Positions 32,123 to 42,467 of a stretch of 64,000 bases of DNA are shown here, piece by piece. The DNA is from Acidobacteriota bacterium (GTDB lineage Bacteria; Acidobacteriota; Holophagae; Holophagales; Holophagaceae). Below the pieces are notes generated by a model. The model ran no database searches and was not told the DNA's origin. It worked only from the letters and a program-made list of their open reading frames with translations. The stretch covers positions 124,001-188,000 of the forward strand of contig JACQZU010000020.1 of NCBI GenBank assembly GCA_016213735.1. The letters run 5' to 3'. A program made the translations under genes and the position numbers. Every line of letters starts with the position of its first letter. Position 1 is the first letter of the stretch.

Positions 32123-34375
32123 ATGCGCTTATCTCTACGGTTCATCCTCCCCCTCCTCATCGCCCTGGCGGCCATCGCCTACGGCGTCGTGCCCATGGTC
32201 GACGGCCTCACCTTGCGCTGGTCGACCCGGGACCTCGACAGTCGTTCATCCATGATCGCCACCACCCTTCAGGACCCGCTCGCCGAACTTATCGAGAAGG
32301 GGAATCGGGAGAAAATCTTCCTCTACTTCGACAAGATCACTCAGGATGAACGGCTGTTCGCGCTAGGGTATTGCCCCGCAGGTCCCGGAGGCCTGATCGC
32401 GACACGGACCTTCCCGGCATCACTGAATTGCGAGAGCCTGGCCGCGGGTCGGCACCCCCAAGCCAAGCTGCTGACCAGCGTTTCGGGCCTTCTGCACGTC
32501 TCCTCGAAGGAAGTTCTCATCGGTGGTCGCAGTGCCGGCTGGCTGATCCTTGTCCATGACATGAGCTTCGTCCAGCGCCGCTCGGAGGAGACCCGTCGCT
32601 ACGTTTTCTACTTTTTCATCGGGATGGGCGCGATCGTCTCGCTGATCACCGTGATCATCGCCCAACTCAGCTGGAGAGGATGGAACCACGGGATGCGTGC
32701 CCTGTTGCGCGGCGAGGGACTGGTCCGACCCATGGAACGGTTCGTCCAACCGGAGTTGCGTCCCCTGGCTCGAGACCTTCGCACCTTGATCAACGAGATC
32801 GAATCCGAGCACCGGACACGGGATGTCAGCATGGTCACCTGGACCCCTGATTCCCTGAGGCGGATCCTCCACGAGGAACTCAAGGGGGATGACGTTATCG
32901 TCGTGTCGAACCGCGAGCCCTACATTCACGTTTCGAAGGACGGGCGCCTCGAGGTCCATCGTCCCGCCAGCGGTCTCGTCACCGCCCTGGAACCGGTCAT
33001 GAGGGCGTGTTCCGGCGTGTGGATAGCCCATGGAAGCGGGTCGGGCGATCAAGAGGCCGTAGATGCCCAGGATCGCGTGGCCGTGCCCCCGGAAAACCCC
33101 GCCTACCAGCTTCGCCGGGTCTGGCTGACCAAGGAGGAGGAGGCGGGGTACTACTACGGGTTCTCAAACGAAGGGCTCTGGCCCCTGTGCCACATCGCCC
33201 ATGTCCGCCCCACCTTCCGCACCCGGGACTGGGAACACTATGTTGCGGTGAATCGGAAGTTCGCCGAGGTGGTGAAGGAAGAGGCAAAGACCGATGACCC
33301 CATCGTCCTGGTCCAGGACTACCACTTCGCGCTGCTTCCGCGGATGATCCGGGAACTCCTCCCCCGGGCCACCGTCATCAGCTTCTGGCACATCCCCTGG
33401 CCAAACTCCGAAGCCATCTCCATTTGTCCATGGCGCATGGAACTCCTCGATGGGATGCTGGGAAGCAGCATCCTCGGCTTCCATACGCAGTCCCACTGCA
33501 ACAATTTCCTCGACACGGTCGACCGTCTTCTGGAAGCACGGGTCGACCGGGAGGCGCTCACCGTCACCTACCGGAGAGAGCCCTCCTCCATCCACAGATA
33601 CCCCATCTCCATCGCCTGGCCGCCCCCGGAGGAAATCCACTGCGACCCCGTCCCGGCATGCCGGGCCAAGATCCGGCGACGATATCATCTCGCGGAGGAT
33701 CAACGGGTCGGGATCGGGGTCGACCGTTTGGACTACACAAAAGGGATCCTTGAACGATTCAAAGCGGTCGAGCGGCTGCTCGAGGCTGAGCCCTCGTGGA
33801 TCGGACGTTTCACGTTCCTGCAGATCGCGGCTCCCTCTCGCAGCAGCATCGAGCAGTACCAGGATTTCGAGCTTCGGGTCAGGGCCTTGGAAGGCCGCAT
33901 CAACGCGCGGTTCGGAAAGGGCGATTGGCTCCCCATCCTGCTCAAGATCGAGCACTACGAACCGGAAGCCGTGCATGAGCACTATCGAGCCGCCGAATTC
34001 TGCTATGTCAGCAGCCTGCACGACGGGATGAACCTGGTCGCCAAGGAATTCGTCGCCTCCAGGAACGACGAACGGGGTGTCCTGATCCTGAGCCAATTCG
34101 CAGGAGCCTCCAGGGAATTGCCAGAGGCCTTGATCGTCAATCCCTATGACATCGACCAGTGTGCTGCGGCCATGCACCTGGCCCTGACCATGCCCCAGGC
34201 CGAGCAAAGGGCCAGGATGCGGCTCATGCGGGGACTGATCCAGGAGTTCAACGTCTATCGCTGGGCCGGGAAGATGCTGCTGGACGCTGCCCACATGCGC
34301 ATGCGCGGGCGCCTGACGCAATACAAGGGGGACATCCCCGGAGAAGCCCCGCCTTCAGGAGAGGTGATCCCGTGA
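32123..34375 (+). CDS. otsA: Trehalose-6-phosphate synthase OtsA fused to an N-terminal membrane sensor-like module
   Basis: Residues about 1-200 contain TM1 ([19 protein letters not shown]), a periplasmic region of about 130 aa and TM2 ([19 protein letters not shown]) with a HAMP-like follow-on, the arrangement of a sensor protein. From about residue 260 a full GT20 domain follows: [50 protein letters not shown]. Canonical OtsA is about 470 aa and soluble. The fusion would tether trehalose-6-P synthesis to the membrane. It is coupled to otsB (4-nt overlap). Confidence 0.9.
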   Translation: MRLSLRFILPLLIALAAIAYGVVPMVDGLTLRWSTRDLDSRSSMIATTLQDPLAELIEKGNREKIFLYFDKITQDERLFALGYCPAGPGGLIATRTFPASLNCESLAAGRHPQAKLLTSVSGLLHVSSKEVLIGGRSAGWLILVHDMSFVQRRSEETRRYVFYFFIGMGAIVSLITVIIAQLSWRGWNHGMRALLRGEGLVRPMERFVQPELRPLARDLRTLINEIESEHRTRDVSMVTWTPDSLRRILHEELKGDDVIVVSNREPYIHVSKDGRLEVHRPASGLVTALEPVMRACSGVWIAHGSGSGDQEAVDAQDRVAVPPENPAYQLRRVWLTKEEEAGYYYGFSNEGLWPLCHIAHVRPTFRTRDWEHYVAVNRKFAEVVKEEAKTDDPIVLVQDYHFALLPRMIRELLPRATVISFWHIPWPNSEAISICPWRMELLDGMLGSSILGFHTQSHCNNFLDTVDRLLEARVDREALTVTYRREPSSIHRYPISIAWPPPEEIHCDPVPACRAKIRRRYHLAEDQRVGIGVDRLDYTKGILERFKAVERLLEAEPSWIGRFTFLQIAAPSRSSIEQYQDFELRVRALEGRINARFGKGDWLPILLKIEHYEPEAVHEHYRAAEFCYVSSLHDGMNLVAKEFVASRNDERGVLILSQFAGASRELPEALIVNPYDIDQCAAAMHLALTMPQAEQRARMRLMRGLIQEFNVYRWAGKMLLDAAHMRMRGRLTQYKGDIPGEAPPSGEVIP

Positions 34376-35145
34376 CCGTGCCCAGGGCAACGGTGGAAGA
34401 TTTGGTCCCTCTCATTCGGCATGCTCTTTTTTTCGACGTGGACGGAACCCTGCTCGAATTCCAGGACCGTCCGGAACAGGTCCTATCGAACGCTGGGCTG
34501 AACGGAATTCTTGAGGTCCTGCTGGTCCGCACCCGAGGGGCCGTTGCCCTGGTCAGTGGCCGAGGCCTGGCTGATCTCGACCGGATTTTCTCCCCTCTCG
34601 TTCTGACCGCTGTCGGTCTGCACGGAGCCGTCGTCCGAGGGGCGACCGGGGTTGTCGAACGGCTACCGATCGAAAATGGGCGACTGGGCCAACTCAAGTG
34701 CGCCATGTCCTCGTGGATCAGAAGCAAACCCGGGCTCCTGCTTGAGGACAAGGGGGCCAGCGTGGCGGTCCATTTCCGTCAGGTTCCGGAACTGGCCGAT
34801 GAGGTCCGCTCCAGGATGCAGGCCTGGCATGCGGAGTTCGGCGACGGATTCGAACTCCAGCCGGGCAAGATGGTCCTCGAAGCCCGACCGGCTGGCGTCG
34901 GCAAAGGCGGAGGCATTCGCGACCTGATGGCCGCTCCTCCGTTCCATGGACGAATTCCGGTTTTTTTCGGGGATGACGATACCGACGAGGATGCCTTCCT
35001 GGCGGTCCGGGATCTTAGGGGATGCAGCATCAAGGTCGGCAGTGGTCCAACCTGCGCAATTCGTTCGATTCCCGACCCGGCCGCGGTGCGGTCCTTGCTC
35101 CGAAATGTCGTTGCTTCCGTAGCTTCCTTCCCATCCCTCCCTTGA
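34372..35145 (+). CDS. otsB: Trehalose-6-phosphate phosphatase OtsB
   Basis: A 257-aa HAD-family enzyme. It has motif I FFDVDGTLLEF, ALVSGRGLADLDR, the trehalose-6-P region GLHGAVV, KGGGIRDLM and the metal-binding FFGDDDTDEDAF. It completes trehalose synthesis with OtsA. The GTG at 34372 overlaps the otsA stop. Confidence 0.94.
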   Translation: MTVPRATVEDLVPLIRHALFFDVDGTLLEFQDRPEQVLSNAGLNGILEVLLVRTRGAVALVSGRGLADLDRIFSPLVLTAVGLHGAVVRGATGVVERLPIENGRLGQLKCAMSSWIRSKPGLLLEDKGASVAVHFRQVPELADEVRSRMQAWHAEFGDGFELQPGKMVLEARPAGVGKGGGIRDLMAAPPFHGRIPVFFGDDDTDEDAFLAVRDLRGCSIKVGSGPTCAIRSIPDPAAVRSLLRNVVASVASFPSLP

Positions 35146-35167
35146 CCTTCCTCCAGGAAAGGCTGCA

Positions 35168-36973
35168 ATGTCCCCTTCCTACGATGTCCCGACCCTAGAT
35201 CATGGTTTGATCGGCAACGGCAATCTGCTGGCCCTGGTCTCACCCACCAGCGCCATCGAGTGGATGTGCCTGCCCCGGTTCGATTCACCCTCGATTTTCG
35301 GCCGCCTGCTGGACCATGAGAAGGGGGGGGTATTCCGCTTCCTGCACGCGGGTGAGGAGGTCAAGGGAGACCTGTCCTACCTCCCCAACACCAACATCCT
35401 GAGAAACCGGTTCCAGCACGAAGGCGGCTCGTGGGAATTGATTGACTTCGCTCCCCGGCTTCCACAGGAGTGGAGTGTGGAAGCACCCTTGCGGCTGGTG
35501 AGGCTGCTCCGGCCGCTGCACGGGGTGGTGCGGCTCCAGGTCGATTTCAACCCGAGGCTGAACTACGCCCGTGGCGAGACCCGGCAGGTTGCCCTTCCCG
35601 AGGGTATTGAAGTCCAGGGCATGGGAGGCCCCCTGTTCCTTCAGAGCAACCTCCCCATCAATTACGTTGCACACGGGCGGGAGTTCGTCCTCGACGGCCC
35701 TGTCTGGTTCGATCTCTCCTTCGGCATCCGGACCCGGATGACCACGACTCACGTGAGCCATGAGCTCGAACTGACCACCAAGGGCTGGCTGCAGTTCGCC
35801 AAGACCTGCGCCCTGCCCCTCTACCAGCCGGACCTGGTGCTCCGGTCGGCGCTCTGCCTCAAGCTGCACGCGTGCGAGGACACCGGCGCCATCATCGCCG
35901 CCGCGACGACGAGCATCCCCGAAGCCCTTGGCACCCATCGCACCTGGGACTACCGGTACTGCTGGCTGCGGGACGCGGCCTTTGTTGTCGAAGCCCTGCG
36001 CCGCCTGAGCCACCTCCGCGAAGGCGAGCGTTTCCTGCGATTCCTCCGCAACGTGGCCGAGGCGGGGCCGCTTCGCCCCCTGTATGCCCTCGACGGAGAC
36101 CCCACGGCCCCCGAGGAGATCCTGGAGCACCTCTCGGGATTCGGGGGAAACGGCCCCGTCCGGATCGGCAACGCGGCCATCGAGCAGCGGCAGCATGACC
36201 TGATGGGAGAACTCGTGCTCTGCCTGGAGACCCTGCTGCGCGATCCCAGGCTCGTACACGATGAAGAGGATTTACGTTTCTTCCCCTTGGTGCGGCGGCT
36301 GGTGGAGGAAGCCATCCGCAGCGCCCCGCTCCCCGATACCTCGATCTGGGAGTTCCGAACCCTCTTCCGGAACTACACCTTCTCGCGCGCCATGTGCTGG
36401 GTCGCCGTCCATCGCGGTGCCGCGATAGCCAGGCGATTCGGCGAGCTCGACCTCGCCGCCCGCTGGGAGGCCTGGGCCGCGAAGGAGCAGGTGGAGATCC
36501 TTGATCGGGGGTTCAATTCGAAGCGGGGATTCTTCACCCAATCCATCGACGGAGAGTACCCGGATGCCTCGATTCTCCTGCTTCCCACCCTGGGCTTGCT
36601 GGATCCCCACGATCCAAGGTTCCTTTCGACCCTGGACGCCTACGGAAGAATCCTGACTGAGGAAGGGCTCATGTTCCGTTATCGCAACGACGACGATTTC
36701 GGACAGACGACCTCGGCGTTCACCATCTGCTCCTTCTGGTGGGCGGAGGCGCTCGCCCTGGCGGGCCGACTGGACGAAGCGATCGAGGTCTTCGAACGGG
36801 TCAGCCGCTTTGCCAACCCCCTCGGACTGTTTTCGGAGGACGTCGACCCTAAGACCGGCCGCCTCCTGGGCAATTTCCCCCAGGCCTACACCCACGTCGG
36901 CCTGATCCACGCGGCCATCACCATCGGCGAGCATCTGGAGGCCCGGGAAGGCAAAGTCCGGGCATGGTCATGA
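35168..36973 (+). CDS. Glycoside hydrolase family 15 protein (glucoamylase/trehalase-like)
   Basis: A 601-aa protein with the N-terminal super-beta-sandwich ([34 protein letters not shown]) and an (alpha/alpha)6 barrel. Barrel motifs are [47 protein letters not shown] and [12 protein letters not shown]. The general acid is present (Glu of IWEFR). The general-base position, normally Glu in an E-T-A-F type motif, reads TTSAF (Thr515). It could still be active, or be a binding or regulatory protein. It lies directly after otsB, so trehalose is a likely ligand. Confidence 0.85.
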   Translation: MSPSYDVPTLDHGLIGNGNLLALVSPTSAIEWMCLPRFDSPSIFGRLLDHEKGGVFRFLHAGEEVKGDLSYLPNTNILRNRFQHEGGSWELIDFAPRLPQEWSVEAPLRLVRLLRPLHGVVRLQVDFNPRLNYARGETRQVALPEGIEVQGMGGPLFLQSNLPINYVAHGREFVLDGPVWFDLSFGIRTRMTTTHVSHELELTTKGWLQFAKTCALPLYQPDLVLRSALCLKLHACEDTGAIIAAATTSIPEALGTHRTWDYRYCWLRDAAFVVEALRRLSHLREGERFLRFLRNVAEAGPLRPLYALDGDPTAPEEILEHLSGFGGNGPVRIGNAAIEQRQHDLMGELVLCLETLLRDPRLVHDEEDLRFFPLVRRLVEEAIRSAPLPDTSIWEFRTLFRNYTFSRAMCWVAVHRGAAIARRFGELDLAARWEAWAAKEQVEILDRGFNSKRGFFTQSIDGEYPDASILLLPTLGLLDPHDPRFLSTLDAYGRILTEEGLMFRYRNDDDFGQTTSAFTICSFWWAEALALAGRLDEAIEVFERVSRFANPLGLFSEDVDPKTGRLLGNFPQAYTHVGLIHAAITIGEHLEAREGKVRAWS

Positions 36974-37019
36974 CCGTAAAACCCCCGGGAGTGAGAGGCG
37001 AGAAGGAACACCTCCCCAG

Positions 37020-38033
37020 ATGCCGGGAATCGCTGAAGGACAACCGGAGACCCTGATGCCCCATGCCATTGGAACCGCTTCGATGCTCCTGGGTGGAGCT
37101 GTCCTTTTGTTTTCAGGGGCGGAGTGGCTGGTGCGCGGCGGGGCCGGGATCGCCCGCCGCCTCGGCGTCTCCCCGCTGATCGTCGGTCTCACGGTGGTGG
37201 CCTACGGGACCTCGGCCCCCGAAGTCATCGTGGGCATCCAGGCCGGATGGAGCGGCCACGGGGATCTCGCGATGGGCAACGTCCTCGGCAGCAACATCGC
37301 CAATCTGGGCCTGATCCTGGGCCTTACGGTCGTCCTGAGGCCGACGCCCGTCCAACGCCCCCTCGTGCGCCACGAGGTGCCGGTGCTGCTGTTGTCGACC
37401 TTGGCCCTTCTCCTCATGCTCGCGAATGGCCGGATTTCAAGCCTTGAAGCCTCGGTCCTTCTTTCTTTTGCCGTTGTCTACAGTGGCTGGATGATGCTCC
37501 GGGTGAAACGGGACAAGGAGACCGATGTCCACCTCGCCGTGACCGAAGCCGCCGCCGAAACCGCGGGCGCCCCTTCAGGAGGGTCCCTGCTGCGTCTGGG
37601 CACGCTGGTGTTGGTTGGACTGGTGCTTCTGGTCCTGGGGGGCGATTTCCTCGTCCACGGCGCCACCCGGCTGGCCAAGTCCATGGGCTTGAGCGAGAGG
37701 CTGATCGGCCTCACCATCGTCGCGGTCGGAACTTCCATTCCCGAACTCGCCACCTCGGCCATCGCAGCCTGGCGCGGGCACACCGACATGGCTGTGGGCA
37801 ATGTGGTGGGCTCGAACATATTCAATGTCCTGCTGTGCCTCGGTCTCTCCGGGTTGCCTGGAACCATCGCCGCTCCGTCCCTCCTGGCCAACCCGGACCT
37901 CCAGGCCCTTGTGGCGATGACCCTGCTCGCGGTCTTGTTTCTCCGAACTCAACGCACCATCCGGCGCTGGGAAGGCGGGGCCCTGCTGGCCTCCTACGGC
38001 ATCTACATGGCCTGGGCCATCGCCCGAGGGTGA
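37020..38033 (+). CDS. Na+/Ca2+ exchanger family protein (CaxA/YrbG type)
   Basis: Two alpha repeats typical of the family: [13 protein letters not shown] with [16 protein letters not shown], and [13 protein letters not shown] with [16 protein letters not shown]. About 10 TM helices flank a hydrophilic loop near residue 180. It exchanges Ca2+ or K+ with Na+. It ends the stress cluster. ATG 37020 is used; ATG 37056 ([12 protein letters not shown]) is a reasonable alternative. Confidence 0.92.
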   Translation: MPGIAEGQPETLMPHAIGTASMLLGGAVLLFSGAEWLVRGGAGIARRLGVSPLIVGLTVVAYGTSAPEVIVGIQAGWSGHGDLAMGNVLGSNIANLGLILGLTVVLRPTPVQRPLVRHEVPVLLLSTLALLLMLANGRISSLEASVLLSFAVVYSGWMMLRVKRDKETDVHLAVTEAAAETAGAPSGGSLLRLGTLVLVGLVLLVLGGDFLVHGATRLAKSMGLSERLIGLTIVAVGTSIPELATSAIAAWRGHTDMAVGNVVGSNIFNVLLCLGLSGLPGTIAAPSLLANPDLQALVAMTLLAVLFLRTQRTIRRWEGGALLASYGIYMAWAIARG

Positions 38034-38248
38034 TGGGGGACTTTCGCGGTTCCCTGGCAGGTTCAGGCTGGATTCGCCCTGAGAGGGTCCTCCAGGGTCA
38101 CGGGCTGGACCTGCCGCCTTCAAAGGCAACAAGGGCCCTCTGGTGACGGCCCCGAAACTCCCCCAAAGTCAGGGGAGGCGATTCTCCCGCAGCGACCCCT
38201 GCAATGGTTTCCAGGGGCGCCAAATCGGGGGGCCTGGTCGGACTTCGC

Positions 38249-38266
38249 AAAAAAAATCGATTTTTC
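38249..38266 (-). terminator. T-tract after tRNA-Cys
   Basis: The minus strand after the tRNA CCA reads AGAAAAATCGATTTTTTTT: an AAAAATCGATTTTT palindrome ending in eight T. It probably terminates the tRNA transcript. Confidence 0.6.
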
Positions 38267-38341
38267 TGGAGGCGCCGGTCGGAATCGAACCGACGAATCA
38301 GGGATTTGCAGTCCCGTGCCTTACCACTTGGCTACGGCGCC
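38267..38341 (-). tRNA. tRNA-Cys (GCA)
   Basis: Full cloverleaf: acceptor GGCGCCG/CGGCGCC, discriminator U, encoded CCA, anticodon loop CTGCAAA with a GCA anticodon, and the T-loop GGTTCGATTCC. It lies 40 nt downstream of tRNA-Gly on the same strand. Confidence 0.97.
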
Positions 38342-38381
38342 CGTTTGAAAAAGATCGAGCCGCTGGTGGCGGCCCGGGGGG

Positions 38382-38920
<539 letters not shown>

Positions 38921-38968
38921 GCATAAAAGCATGCCCAGACCCTTCGATTCTGGATATGGTTTGCTGCC

Positions 38969-40708
38969 ATGGATGCGCCTGTCCCACGCCGTAGAGGCTC
39001 CTCCCAGCCGACGGCCCCGCCCTTTCTCCCGCTCGCGTTCCGGTTCGGCGCCAGTTTCGGCTTGCTGGTGCTCCACCTGTCCCTTCCCTCCCCTGTGGAA
39101 GGTTCCCTGCCCGGCAATGCGGTCTACCTCGCCGGGCTGACCCTCTTCTTTCTCGAGGCGGCCTGGGAGGGCGCCCGGTTCCAGGCCGCCCTGGGAGCTC
39201 CCTTCGGCACCCCGTCCCTCCCCTGGGTCAGGGCCAACCTCCTCCTGGACCTCGCCCTGGTGGTTTTCCTGATCGCCTTCCAGGGGGTGGACCAGGAGCG
39301 TTTCGCCACCCTCTACATTTTTCCCGTCCTGGCCTCCGCCTTCTACCTGTCGATGCCGGAGATCGTGGGGATGGGCATTCTCTCCTCCGCCGTCCACATC
39401 GGGGCCGTGATGGGCTTTGCCTCCGGCGTTCTTCCGGCCTTCGGGCTTTCGGGCTCCGAGGCCGATCCCGACCCCTCCCGGAAGGCCTTCGTGCTGGCCT
39501 TCGCGACCCTCCAGGTCTTCGGGGCCACCCTGGTGGTGATGCTGATCCGGCGGAGCATGGAGAGTCTCCGGCGGACCCTGAACGAGTCCGAGGCCGCGGC
39601 CGACGACCTGTCCGCCCTCCACCGGCGGGTGGTGGAGTCCCTGTTCTCGGGTCTCATCACCACGGACCTGGAGGGCCGGGTCACCTCGGCGAACCCCGCC
39701 GCAGAAGTGATTCTCATGCGGCCCCTTCCCGCAGGCCTGCCCCTGTCGGAGCTGCTGCCCGCGGACCTGGCCCAGGGGCGGACCCAGCCTCACGAACGCC
39801 GTTTCGAGTGCGCCCTGCGCACCCCTTCCGGGACGGAGAAGCTCGTGGGAGGCAATGTGGCGCCGGTGCGCTCGGCGGAAGGGGGCCAGGTCGGGTTCCT
39901 CCTCCTCTTCCAGGACCTCACGGAGATCAAGGCCCTGGAGGAACGGACCCGGCTCAGCGAGAAACTGGCGGCGGTGGGAGAGCTGTCCTCCGGCCTGGCC
40001 CATGAACTCCGGAACCCCCTGGCATCCATCCTCGGGTGCGTCCAGATCCTGAAGGGCCAGGGGCAGAACCAGGCCATGCTGGAGCGGGTCCTGGGGATCC
40101 TGGGAAGGGAATCCGAACGGGTCAGCGCCATCCTCACCCGATTCCTGGACTACGCCCGGCAGGACGCCCTGAAGCTGGAGTCCCTCTGGCTGCCCACGCT
40201 CATCCGGGAGCTCCGGGAGAGCTGGGACACCGACGCCAGGAACCGGGAGGTCACCCTGGAGGTCGGGCCCATACCCGAGCGGTGGGTGTCCGGGGATTCC
40301 CTCAGCGTCCACCAGGTGTTCACGAACCTCCTGAGCAACGCCCGGAAGGCCCTGGGGGAATCGGGGGTTCGACGGCTGACCCTGGGCTTCGAGGAGGGGG
40401 AGGGCGTCATCACCGCGACCGTCGCGGATTCGGGCCGGGGCATGAACGCGGAGCAGCTGGGCCGCCTCTTCGTGCCTTTCGCGGGGTTCTTCGAGGAAGG
40501 AACCGGGCTGGGGATGAGCCTCGTGTACCAGTTCACGCGGCGGATGGGGTGGGACATCCGGGTGCAGAGTGAACCGGGACGCGGGACCGCCGTTTCCCTG
40601 GACATGCCGGCCGCGCCGCCCCCGTCGGCGGCGGGGGACGGGCAGGATAGACTGGCCGGAGCAACCCCGCCCGCGTCCTTCCCCCCTTCCGAGGGAGCCT
40701 CCCCATGA
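38969..40708 (+). CDS. PAS-containing membrane sensor histidine kinase
   Basis: Five or six TM helices (residues about 25-190), a PAS domain at about 215-325 (VVESLFSGLITTDLEGRVTS), HisKA with phospho-His in GLAHELRNPLASI and HATPase_c (NLLSNARKA, DSGRGM, GTGLGMS). The layout resembles PilS/NtrB-type kinases, which often signal to sigma-54 activators. No cognate response regulator is adjacent. The stop overlaps hfq by 4 nt. Confidence 0.93.
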   Translation: MDAPVPRRRGSSQPTAPPFLPLAFRFGASFGLLVLHLSLPSPVEGSLPGNAVYLAGLTLFFLEAAWEGARFQAALGAPFGTPSLPWVRANLLLDLALVVFLIAFQGVDQERFATLYIFPVLASAFYLSMPEIVGMGILSSAVHIGAVMGFASGVLPAFGLSGSEADPDPSRKAFVLAFATLQVFGATLVVMLIRRSMESLRRTLNESEAAADDLSALHRRVVESLFSGLITTDLEGRVTSANPAAEVILMRPLPAGLPLSELLPADLAQGRTQPHERRFECALRTPSGTEKLVGGNVAPVRSAEGGQVGFLLLFQDLTEIKALEERTRLSEKLAAVGELSSGLAHELRNPLASILGCVQILKGQGQNQAMLERVLGILGRESERVSAILTRFLDYARQDALKLESLWLPTLIRELRESWDTDARNREVTLEVGPIPERWVSGDSLSVHQVFTNLLSNARKALGESGVRRLTLGFEEGEGVITATVADSGRGMNAEQLGRLFVPFAGFFEEGTGLGMSLVYQFTRRMGWDIRVQSEPGRGTAVSLDMPAAPPPSAAGDGQDRLAGATPPASFPPSEGASP

Positions 40709-41166
40709 ACCGGAAACTGATCCGACCCGACTTCCAGGAGATCAAGGAGAGGATCGGCCGCGCCCCCCGGACCCAGGCCCTCCCCGAGGCCCTCCCGCAG
40801 GCCCTGGCCGCCGGAGGGGACCCCTCGGGGACCGGCCCCCTGGCACCCCAGGCCCCGGGGAGCCCCCGGCGCAAGATCGCGCCCCCTGAACAGACCAACG
40901 CCGAGAGCTTCTACTACCTGAAGCAGATGCAGGCCCGGACCCCCATCGTGGTGGTCCTGCAGAACGACGAGAAGCTCCGGGGCGTCATCGAGTGGTACGA
41001 CAAGCACTGCCTCAAGATCAACCGCATCAAGGAGCCCAACCTCCTGGTTCCCAAGCACAACATCAAGTACATCTACAAGCAGGAGGAGGAGCCCCGGATC
41101 CGCCGCTCCCGCCCCGGGAAGAAGGATGAGGCCCCCGCGGGAGGGGACCCCGACCTCTTCGACTGA
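40705..41166 (+). CDS. hfq: Hfq-family RNA chaperone with an N-terminal extension
   Basis: The Sm core is in residues about 65-125: AESFYYLKQMQARTPIVVVL, LRGVIEWYDKHCLKIN and the Sm2-like LLVPKHNIKYIYK. A Pro/Ala-rich 60-residue extension and an acidic tail (PAGGDPDLFD) flank it. Hfq mediates sRNA-mRNA pairing. The KHNI Sm2 motif replaces the proteobacterial YKHA, as seen in divergent Hfq families. It is located between a sensor kinase and pdxA. Confidence 0.8.
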   Translation: MNRKLIRPDFQEIKERIGRAPRTQALPEALPQALAAGGDPSGTGPLAPQAPGSPRRKIAPPEQTNAESFYYLKQMQARTPIVVVLQNDEKLRGVIEWYDKHCLKINRIKEPNLLVPKHNIKYIYKQEEEPRIRRSRPGKKDEAPAGGDPDLFD

Positions 41167-41168
41167 CC

Positions 41169-42467
41169 ATGGAGCGCCGCCCTCGTCTCGTCATCACCCT
41201 GGGGGACCCCTGCGGCATCGGGGCGGAGCTGTTGGCCCGGAGTCTCTGCGCCATCAACCGCTGGGCGGATGTGGTGGTGGTGGGGGCCAGGGCCGCCCTG
41301 GACCTCCTTCCGTCCCAGGGGGAACATGCCCGCGTGCACTGGCGGTGGGGCGCACCCCCTTCGCTGCCCTTCCCCCTTCCGGACGGATCAAAAGGGTTCG
41401 GGCTCTGGACCAGTTCCACCCCGAGTTTCCAGGCCAGTGCCCCCAACCTCCTGGGCCACGCGCTCTGGGTCGATCCCACGCCGGAGATCCAGGCCGGGTC
41501 GCTCAGGCTCGGGGAGAACCTTTCCGCCGGAGGGCGGGCCGCCGTAGAAGCCGTCCGTGTGGGGGCGGGCCTGGTCATGGACGGGCACGGGGACGCCCTG
41601 GTGACCCTTCCCCTCTCCAAGGCGGCGGCCCACCTGGCGGGCTACGACCTCCCGGGGCACACCGAGTTCCTGCAGCAGCTCTCCGGGACCCCCATCACCC
41701 GGATGGCCTTCGTCAGCCCCAGGCTGAGCGTCGTGCTTCACTCGGTGCACCAGAGCCTCCGTTCCGTGCTCGACGAACTGGACCAGGACGCGGTGGCTGA
41801 GACCCTTTCCTTCGCCGCGGACCGATTCATCCAGCTCACGGGCAAGTCGGACCTCCGGGTGGCCCTTTGCGCCCTCAATCCCCACGCCGGGGAGGAGGGA
41901 GCCTTCGGGGACGAGGAAATCGCCCTGGCGGACGCGGTCACCCAGGCCCAGGCCTCCTTCCTGGATTTCACCTTCGACGAGGGGAGTGGCCCCTTCGCCC
42001 ACGTCCAGAGCCCCTTCGATCCGGGGCCCGTGCCCGCCGGGTGGGAGATCTTTCCGGTCCGGAACCAGGGCATGCCCCTCCTGGGGGGGCAGCAGGACAT
42101 GGAGGTCCTCCGCCTCGGTCCGGAGGCCAGGCCTTCCTCCCGCCCGGCCCCCAGGTTCTTCGGCCCCTTCCCGGCCGACACCCTCTTCCACCGCGCGGCC
42201 CGGGGGGACTTCGATCTGGTGGTGGCCCTCTACCACGATCAGGGGCTCATCCCCATCAAGCTCCTGGAACCGTCCCGGGCGGTGAACCTCACCCTGGGCC
42301 TGCCCTTCATCCGCACCAGCCCCGACCACGGCACGGCGTTCGACATCGCGGGCCTCTGGCAGGCGGATCCCGCCAACTTCCTCGAGGCCGCGGCCCTGGC
42401 GGTCCGCCTCGCCGGCCGGGCCCACCGCCAGATCTGGGAGGCCGATCCCTCCTCGGGGAACCTGTGA
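41169..42467 (+). CDS. pdxA: 4-hydroxythreonine-4-phosphate dehydrogenase PdxA, enlarged
   Basis: PdxA oxidises 4-phosphohydroxy-threonine in pyridoxal phosphate synthesis. It has ITLGDPCGIGAELLAR, GHTEFLQQLSG, CALNPHAGEEGAFGDEE, the ADTLFHRAARGDFDLVV segment and metal-ligand YHDQGLIPIKLL. At 432 aa it is about 100 residues longer than typical PdxA. Inserts lie at about 55-115 and 260-325. The start is 3 nt after hfq. Confidence 0.93.
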   Translation: MERRPRLVITLGDPCGIGAELLARSLCAINRWADVVVVGARAALDLLPSQGEHARVHWRWGAPPSLPFPLPDGSKGFGLWTSSTPSFQASAPNLLGHALWVDPTPEIQAGSLRLGENLSAGGRAAVEAVRVGAGLVMDGHGDALVTLPLSKAAAHLAGYDLPGHTEFLQQLSGTPITRMAFVSPRLSVVLHSVHQSLRSVLDELDQDAVAETLSFAADRFIQLTGKSDLRVALCALNPHAGEEGAFGDEEIALADAVTQAQASFLDFTFDEGSGPFAHVQSPFDPGPVPAGWEIFPVRNQGMPLLGGQQDMEVLRLGPEARPSSRPAPRFFGPFPADTLFHRAARGDFDLVVALYHDQGLIPIKLLEPSRAVNLTLGLPFIRTSPDHGTAFDIAGLWQADPANFLEAAALAVRLAGRAHRQIWEADPSSGNL

